A stretch of DNA of 64,000 nt from Negativicutes bacterium (GTDB lineage: Bacteria; Bacillota_C; Negativicutes; Sporomusales_B; JARLHX01): contig JARLHX010000423.1 of NCBI GenBank assembly GCA_031292035.1, positions 124,001 through 188,000 on the forward strand. Direction: 5' to 3'. The notes under the pieces are model-generated. The model was given only the letters and a program-made list of their open reading frames with translations. It had not been told where the DNA came from and did no database searches. Below, piece by piece: positions 61,801 to 64,000 of this stretch (position 1 is its first letter; each line of letters begins with the position of its first letter). A program made the translations under genes and the position numbers.

Positions 61801-64000
61801 CGCGGGCTATCAGGCCGATTACAACGCCAAGGTGAAGGCGGGCCGGCCTCCTGCCGATCCCGACTATCAGTTAAACAATACCTCCGGCAAAATCACTGCT
61901 TTTTATAATGCCCAAACCGGCAAAATCGAGCTGCAGCCGGTGCGGTCCCAGGGGGGCAGCATCCAGTTGGTGGGCGAGATACTGAACACCGGCGGCGGCC
62001 TTATCCAGGCCATGGATGGCTACAGCCACATCACCATAGCCAACACCTCCAATTACGACGTGGTGGAAAAGGGGCTGGACACCGGCGGCAGTGGCATTTC
62101 CGGCAAGGTGACCATTACCGATTTTGCCAAACAGTATGTCGTCGGCAGCTACAGCGGACCGATTACTACCACCTACACGCGGGGGACGGACGGCAAGGTC
62201 CATGTCAAGCAAACGGCGGTGGTCAACGACGTGGCATACACCGTTTCCGCCGACGCTGCCACCACTTCGGCCCGCGGGGCGGAAGGGACTGTCGTCTACA
62301 GCCCGGACTCAGGTGAGAGGTTTATGTGGGTGACTGGTGAAACCGCGACAACCAAACAATCCTGGGACAACACGGTAGTTACCGGCGGCTGGGGCTTTAA
62401 ATGGTCGAGCGCCAACTATTACGCCGGAGATTATTCTTCATCTTCCGGCCCGGTCCACCCGATTCTCAGCAACGGTTACGAGACCTTCACCCCCAGCGCA
62501 GCGCAGCGGTTGGCTATGGGGAGCCAGTCGAATGCCTACCAATTTACCGGGACGGCGGATAATACCTATTATGCCTCCTGGAACGAGCGGCACGACTGGA
62601 GCAGTGGTTTCCTGGGTTATTACAAGCACCACGAGAATATCCATTATGAAGTGAATGGAGAGCAGATCACTAACGTCCACATGGTCAAGGGCGATTACAA
62701 TATCCCGGTTAAATTCATCGGCTACGATACCGGTGCGGTCAGTGTGACCAGCAGCAAGGGCATCGTCCTGGCTGGAGCCATCACCAACGCCACCGGGACG
62801 ACCACCCTTACCGCCGGGACCAATATCACCTCACTGACGAAAGACGCGGTGGTCAACAGCCAGAATATCATCATGACAGCCGCTTCCGGCATCGGCAACG
62901 GCGGCGTCAGCACGACTGCGGCGGGATTTTCCCTGACCGGCACGACCGGTTCCCTTACTGCTACCACCACGGCCGGGGACATCAAGCTCACCGGGATTTC
63001 GGGTGCGGTACGGATCAACAATATTTCCACCGGATCGGGCGGAAATGTCACCCTGAGCGCCGACGGCAACATTGTCCAGGCCGCGACCGGCAGCAGCGCG
63101 GTGATTACCGGCCATATTATCAGCCTCAATTCGGATAACGGCGGCATCGGCACCGGTACCTCCGGTACCGCCAGCCAGTACCTCAACGTCGCCGTGACGC
63201 CGACCAGCTCCTCAGACCTGACCGCCGGTCTCAGCGCCACCGCCCAGAATGACATCTATGTGCGCCAGCCTGGCGGCACCGCACTGACCAACAATTTCCC
63301 GCTGATTTCGCTTGTATCGACAGCCGGCAGCATCACCGTGGAGGCGGCAAACGGCACTTTGGTCAATGCCAACCCCATCCAAAAGCCGGACACCCGCAGC
63401 CAGGCCCAATTGCTGGCTCTGTGGAACGACAACCAACTGCTGGCAGGCGGCGGGGCCGAGACCAGTCGCGACAATGCCCTTACTTCCTATCAGAACAGCA
63501 TTGATCAGAAGTATCAGACGTACTGGCGGCAGACCCGGGGCCTGACAGCAGTGGCGGACACCGTGGGAACTGGTTATCATTTTGTGGCCGCAAACGCCTA
63601 CGACCCGAACTACCTGGTGCCGCTCAGCACCCAAGAGATAACCCAGCTCAAAACCCTGAAGGGCTGGAATGACGCCCAGGTGGCCACTTACCAACAGCAA
63701 CTTACCCAGTCGTTCGGCGCGGGAACCTATAGTTCGACTTACAGCTATGCCATTCCGACCACCGGCAGCAATGTCATCATCCAAAACGATCTCACGCAGG
63801 GCTACTCCTGGACTACCAACCAACTGCAGCCGGGCATCACCGGCACCTATTTCCGCCAGACCTCGAGCACCCAGACCGTTATCCCTGATCCCAACATCAA
63901 GGCGCTGAACGGCAATGTGACGCTGAAGGCTCTGAACGGCAGCATCGGCACCGACACCACCCCGGTGGTCATCCAGGGGGCAGACCTGAGCAATCCGACC
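49811..64000 (+). CDS. Giant LktA-like filamentous adhesin, open at window end
   Basis: At least 4730 codons run without a stop to the window edge; I checked the frame at five points. A long basic signal peptide (residues 1-61, cleavage after GTASA) precedes a two-partner-secretion-type N-terminal domain with NPYGVVVGASGAINVGSL near residue 150. The rest is Gly/Ala/Ser/Thr/Asn-rich beta-helix sequence with recurring AVAVNxI and AxIxGS units. Overall it resembles the leukotoxin LktA/filamentous hemagglutinin family. Export needs an outer-membrane TpsB partner, not seen here. ATG 49811 has GAGGTG 7 bases upstream, after a c-di-GMP riboswitch. Confidence 0.9.
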   Translation, partial: MQRKWRRAWRRGKPKFMRYDMRKKRLGILAKKASIPNFVRKFVTPAIAASILIATLGTASAQIVADGKTQTSVATTGNVTNISTATVRGINAFNSFSKFSTDTGTITNLYLPSGTSNLLNLVHNETSYINGIMNSIQNNKVGGNLFFLNPYGVVVGASGAINVGSLSIITPPKSFMDGFFDSLGNPSQTSTQMVLDGSVPVSGSGLITVQGKINAVKDIHLAAGTVANSGVIATGAVFTPKTVDFSDVVNANGYQSGTTIVVENGSISIMATGNVENSGVIVVNGGNNLKAGNVSINAGGDVKLNDGSVVSARGYGQNSSGGQVDIYAQNNATLTNAAIDARGGGVSGDGGSIHFSAKNQVSIQGGTMTAGAVNGQVGMVLIDPATINWTGSTHDVFQTDGTSYTLLADDSITLTDVVISTRQVAASDANRTNIATAISTGNSGNISLTAPVITLNSGTKLLANAINSGGTTYTGGAITLTASDTASLSYMGYKSASASIQVGDSSGGATVKGASVTMHASATADNSLIIPDADGSGNPLATTVNLATETLASTGKLLELAGVNVIYSQANASATITVKSGSVIQADGAVDLHAETKTGAGSRPLNTLPGNPLVVNNPTALGILYSRIDANSSVQVEKGATITAGSLAVQAHNDAALDASVHAVPSNSGSGSPQVVSVGVGVTEAYVQSTASMAGDANVAGSVQIVATNEGSYSTEVVAKTAGSGNAAGAVAVALRNTSATASLTGNIIDAQSVGVYAVNDIAKDVASSSSKAGTTTLTDVANKIQANVTSAVLQPLYNIVGLGSLKPSQYTQSTDATQTPFRISGAVTYASATDTASATIGGGSTTQTVHATGAVAVGSQVKVSNMQIAAQAEAVSNSSSNPSSSDTSLQSYSAGVAVGNYNRNAQAEIGSNVTVTGSKIGVAANTVMPITDPTDAFDRWTGLDTITSAIESITDPTKVFNGVTSAKSSADGSDGSIGLSGSVGVLTFNNTSQALVDTGAKLNLTGLATGSWSSDSVTYDPGSAAKTIFGVTYKPADPALTLAFNFDKQVDIHATNNNNLLFLAGPILTNSGSEYGLGASISDTTINTKTNAIVREGAVIQGITETSGIGVAGARTWTVGSSGKAQEVQVKASDQDQVISVGVSSGFGATFGLNGTAAVTALNQQSYAWIDDEATVKANNLTVNAVSTPVVWSVAGGINYSKGTSVGIGVAVNTVNADTKAEIADNDTVSTDGNTRTSQLSLSVYNPTTATTGAIISAPVVDVEAHTGGTIEAIAVTAAIASSSDNKGGFLDNIKTTYNDLKSKAASIVNLSQANVTKNGSTPAQPDPPKFGLSGAGSASVNTTGLQNAAVVDGVYVDQTTSGSTTTPSLIVRGTADSDIVAASGAAAVTRAKSSNQSSSSGITGSVAVNMAGNGNSASLSNSTVTGTDSVKVQALSAGDQVAIAVGMNANISKQGTDSGFSANGSVSLTLDQTDSSGNSKNFTKALALNDKVTGASGDTGRVLEVTAYSSTTVGTGGGSLDINTSGSGYGVGAAITYADVRRDISSKVSGSTVSGVDDIKVQAFDSSEIGAGGGMVTATNSSSAQLAGAVVITEISNNTLAGVDSSSSLTSTGSVTVTAQNKGTDSTLESLINSSAPAKSLNYNALASLPSGSNGIVSVAGIVQASKGSNVGVSVEYSKINDNLTAQVLDSTITASTAGAISITANSSAKILGLALGVGVSTNGLSGGGSVAMGEITNTVTASVAQSATGGATTTLTAGTVTVDATDSSTIQTVGGQVNISAGKNAAVGAAVTYNNIANTVSGMVNNADIHAPTAVLVEGHNSSEIDSIAAAGAVASGAAVSGSVTVNFISNTTQGQITNGSSVDANGGSNTNTVTVSASDSSTLQSLAGSLAISGGGSAAAGGAFAYNSIGNTNTAQVSASTLDYADTLGITATENATINTLTAAVAGGQSLSLSGSVSVSQIGSAPSGSDPDATGHKTVASLVNSTVSNGGTTATISASDTSTIHSLAGGVSISVGSAAAGGAVAVDSIHSVASGTISGSTMTSISGLTVRGKNTSVIESAAVSGSGAANGAFAGSAAANTIGNRTLAGVTSSSVTGTTAATLVDAENTGSIEALAGGVGIASSAGVGLAVAVNHIGNETDAYINGSSTGTKYDVGNLKIQSISGGTIRSLAAGVGGAVNVGVAGSTATNYISSNTNAYITGGAVVRAQDNVGVIAQTDDVITNVAGAAGIGLSVAGVGAAVTVNEISGATQAYISGSATQVSGLSKNAADVLTVSDGKLNASVDLAGGLDLGIFGRTDLKAMRETTAVNGVAVNATATHSVENIVANVGGGLYAGVAGTTNVSIITGNTTAYIDSAKINPASLGTASSSQDVSVIAGDHAYSNGFVGTLAVGPLGAGIGIGVDTNVFGNTTRAYIQNSAEVRAADGITVKAESGQGASSLVTSGAGGIVGVVGTGSVGLFQGTTEAFLATNTLVNSTSLTVAADHSSRFFIAAGGVTAGGVALSGAFAVASDASTTTAHIDNSTVSATGAISVAADNISEINNWGVSGALGGGAGIAGSAVVSLVNNTSQAYVTGSHLGSSASTAASVAVTANDTVTIANQAGSLGVGVSGWGVGAGASVVEVGDTTSAYVENSDTHTSGATTVSATAQRNIANTAVTVGIGGTAGISGSAAVTLVGQDLSGPVESSELDKNNSGTLTNVNSFTSASRLIAGQNADTSGGTGVTPGLTASELNQVNSAGTVSVSGRLNPASLNYRTAALVTGTSVLNAGGDITVSASEKDQTSVLAGSLGAGAVGVGGAVAVQNITNNVEASVLNTSQIISTGGNISITASAGRLSSGVTAANVKAYQGSGGIVALGAAVAENDLTNNITARAVRGTVLTASGASNGITVQASDSTDVNSEARGFGAGFAAAGVVIATADKAGAVAATIGDTVASGATTTVTATSTLTVDAERSGQVRAYTLAGVGGVIAGSGSESDATESGSVTARIGNQVTVTAPAAAVEVTAAAEPRVIAEQRGYGGGLLANVGAGFATATANPVVEASITGTGDSITAKTLEVSAANNLNSGANPTASAYAEAVGVGLISVNVNQSLAQSTSQVTATIGANTHLVVSTSTTLSASNTTYETSGVSGVVAGLAAAGAFQADANANSTTTATMGTGVYGSAGSTLAVEALGQDNTYSSATSGSGGLISGVATLANTHNGSATTATLGGGTSANPLNAGSMLLTGSHEAILNSKVDSINAALIGGSGAIANNYTYTAGGSGATGTMVTAQIAPSAYLVTQNFEGLAYNETTKDWLSGSAFNANAGAGGLLSGAAAQSTTVIDDYTHFVFGTGAQLWVTGDRNNPQKTNFSAVNEVVAMDKAKLDSGGAIAIAEAESQILAPNLNADVTLQNNVTLDSVGPVNMGARTGADVQTSASAKTYGLAGAAQGQSTSTINSTNTVNLGSGITIRADGDISLMAGRDSGGTANNLSAVANTDLYNKTAFPINTDPQADATATENNTISIAAGTTVGSVGNINLIADKGTYTASGQGVGKDLYREILAEIGSAFSHLFGGGDVSLDIHAGTSSKTANTAVTVNGQVNAGIQHIQFLDIANGTSLVYTDNPAQANEIVETITIQTGSTEDPAHPGDANYSIPTYSTLKVRRTPGVTYSVGTENLHSDLVTRINALTSLKGQFSSDGNTQTALQAEIDFLQSQLADMFPAGSDQSKVLATVSDVPLITVNNALARSGNINIVADSMTGSGSLDAPGDVKISIINRGQAFLRTNQLIIPEDAGGNIYFNGVSVSSAAGITSRNASSSAKFTGAVTAAASSPVPDITVKNTYVPSSDDALATDVEVVGNISNLRGSLNISSKSGSVNIQSADPSNPLTAPSVAAGTINITAGKNFVFNSPNSWLNVGGDPRAIWGGLRYSNGTIVGGTAGTAENNYQTQVTGSDFSSSSSSVAAERDGSGVIAAGGNIFVSARYVNVNGTLQSGYPDFDATITNSAALTSEIAGYQADYNAKVKAGRPPADPDYQLNNTSGKITAFYNAQTGKIELQPVRSQGGSIQLVGEILNTGGGLIQAMDGYSHITIANTSNYDVVEKGLDTGGSGISGKVTITDFAKQYVVGSYSGPITTTYTRGTDGKVHVKQTAVVNDVAYTVSADAATTSARGAEGTVVYSPDSGERFMWVTGETATTKQSWDNTVVTGGWGFKWSSANYYAGDYSSSSGPVHPILSNGYETFTPSAAQRLAMGSQSNAYQFTGTADNTYYASWNERHDWSSGFLGYYKHHENIHYEVNGEQITNVHMVKGDYNIPVKFIGYDTGAVSVTSSKGIVLAGAITNATGTTTLTAGTNITSLTKDAVVNSQNIIMTAASGIGNGGVSTTAAGFSLTGTTGSLTATTTAGDIKLTGISGAVRINNISTGSGGNVTLSADGNIVQAATGSSAVITGHIISLNSDNGGIGTGTSGTASQYLNVAVTPTSSSDLTAGLSATAQNDIYVRQPGGTALTNNFPLISLVSTAGSITVEAANGTLVNANPIQKPDTRSQAQLLALWNDNQLLAGGGAETSRDNALTSYQNSIDQKYQTYWRQTRGLTAVADTVGTGYHFVAANAYDPNYLVPLSTQEITQLKTLKGWNDAQVATYQQQLTQSFGAGTYSSTYSYAIPTTGSNVIIQNDLTQGYSWTTNQLQPGITGTYFRQTSSTQTVIPDPNIKALNGNVTLKALNGSIGTDTTPVVIQGADLSNPT

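Noticed and set aside
49811..64000. Numerous minus-strand frames opposite the adhesin
   Set aside because: They are shadows of a continuous plus-strand frame. GC-rich repetitive sequence leaves many short antisense frames without ribosome sites or domains.

Overview
The window looks like chromosome from an anaerobic, probably spore-forming, diderm Firmicute of the Negativicutes (Sporomusa/Pelosinus-like). This is inferred from gene content, not from a database match. Low-GC Gram-positive traits are the acpS - nnr - ndoAI - ndoA gene order, a GerMN lipoprotein, a CIRCE-controlled groESL operon, a SpoIIE-type phosphatase, and an ANTAR two-component pair. A giant two-partner-secretion-type adhesin with a long signal peptide argues for an outer membrane. 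I found no rRNA, tRNA, CRISPR array or recognisable insertion sequence.

Layout. 1-19.3 kb is housekeeping: a cut-off lipase, a DUF2680 protein, acpS, nnr, the MazEF-type ndoAI/ndoA module, a ComEC-like metallo-hydrolase lipoprotein, a cell-wall amidase, GerMN, an AIM24 protein, alr, then thiL-tsaE-tsaB-rimI-tsaD (t6A tRNA modification and N-acetylation), a cluster of DnaA-box-like sequences, a PdtaS/PdtaR-like two-component system, an acyltransferase, DUF1405 and groESL. 19.3-24 kb holds an FMN reductase flanked by two diverged repeats, a receiver protein with a Cys-rich tail, and a large sensor phosphatase.

24-40 kb is an accessory island of mostly exported proteins: two paralogous WG-repeat proteins, three small proteins sharing an IPWG motif, MORN-repeat proteins (one truncated), a serpin, and a STN/VWA protein divergent from an ECF sigma/anti-sigma pair. 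Two orphan Cys-rich peptide genes are scattered in it. 40.1-46.1 kb is a peptide-modification cluster. It has five CXXX-repeat precursors with twin-arginine-like leaders, a radical SAM/SPASM maturase, a second SPASM-like maturase, a small accessory protein, and a convergent membrane-anchored LuxR-type regulator. About 320 bp of leader DNA, with a conserved core, a strong terminator hairpin and a downstream dyad placed at fixed distance from a -10-like box, is shared between this cluster and one orphan precursor. A shorter version lies upstream of a small membrane-protein gene.

46.2-64 kb holds two cyclic-di-GMP-I (GEMM-I) riboswitches. One precedes a STAS protein and a chemoreceptor, with the tail of a lost second chemoreceptor between them. 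The other precedes an adhesin ORF of at least 4730 codons, open to the window end. The likely logic there is c-di-GMP control of adhesion and of a STAS/chemoreceptor module. In the peptide cluster, export, modification and local LuxR-type regulation of Cys-rich peptides appear to act together; this is the least described part of the window.
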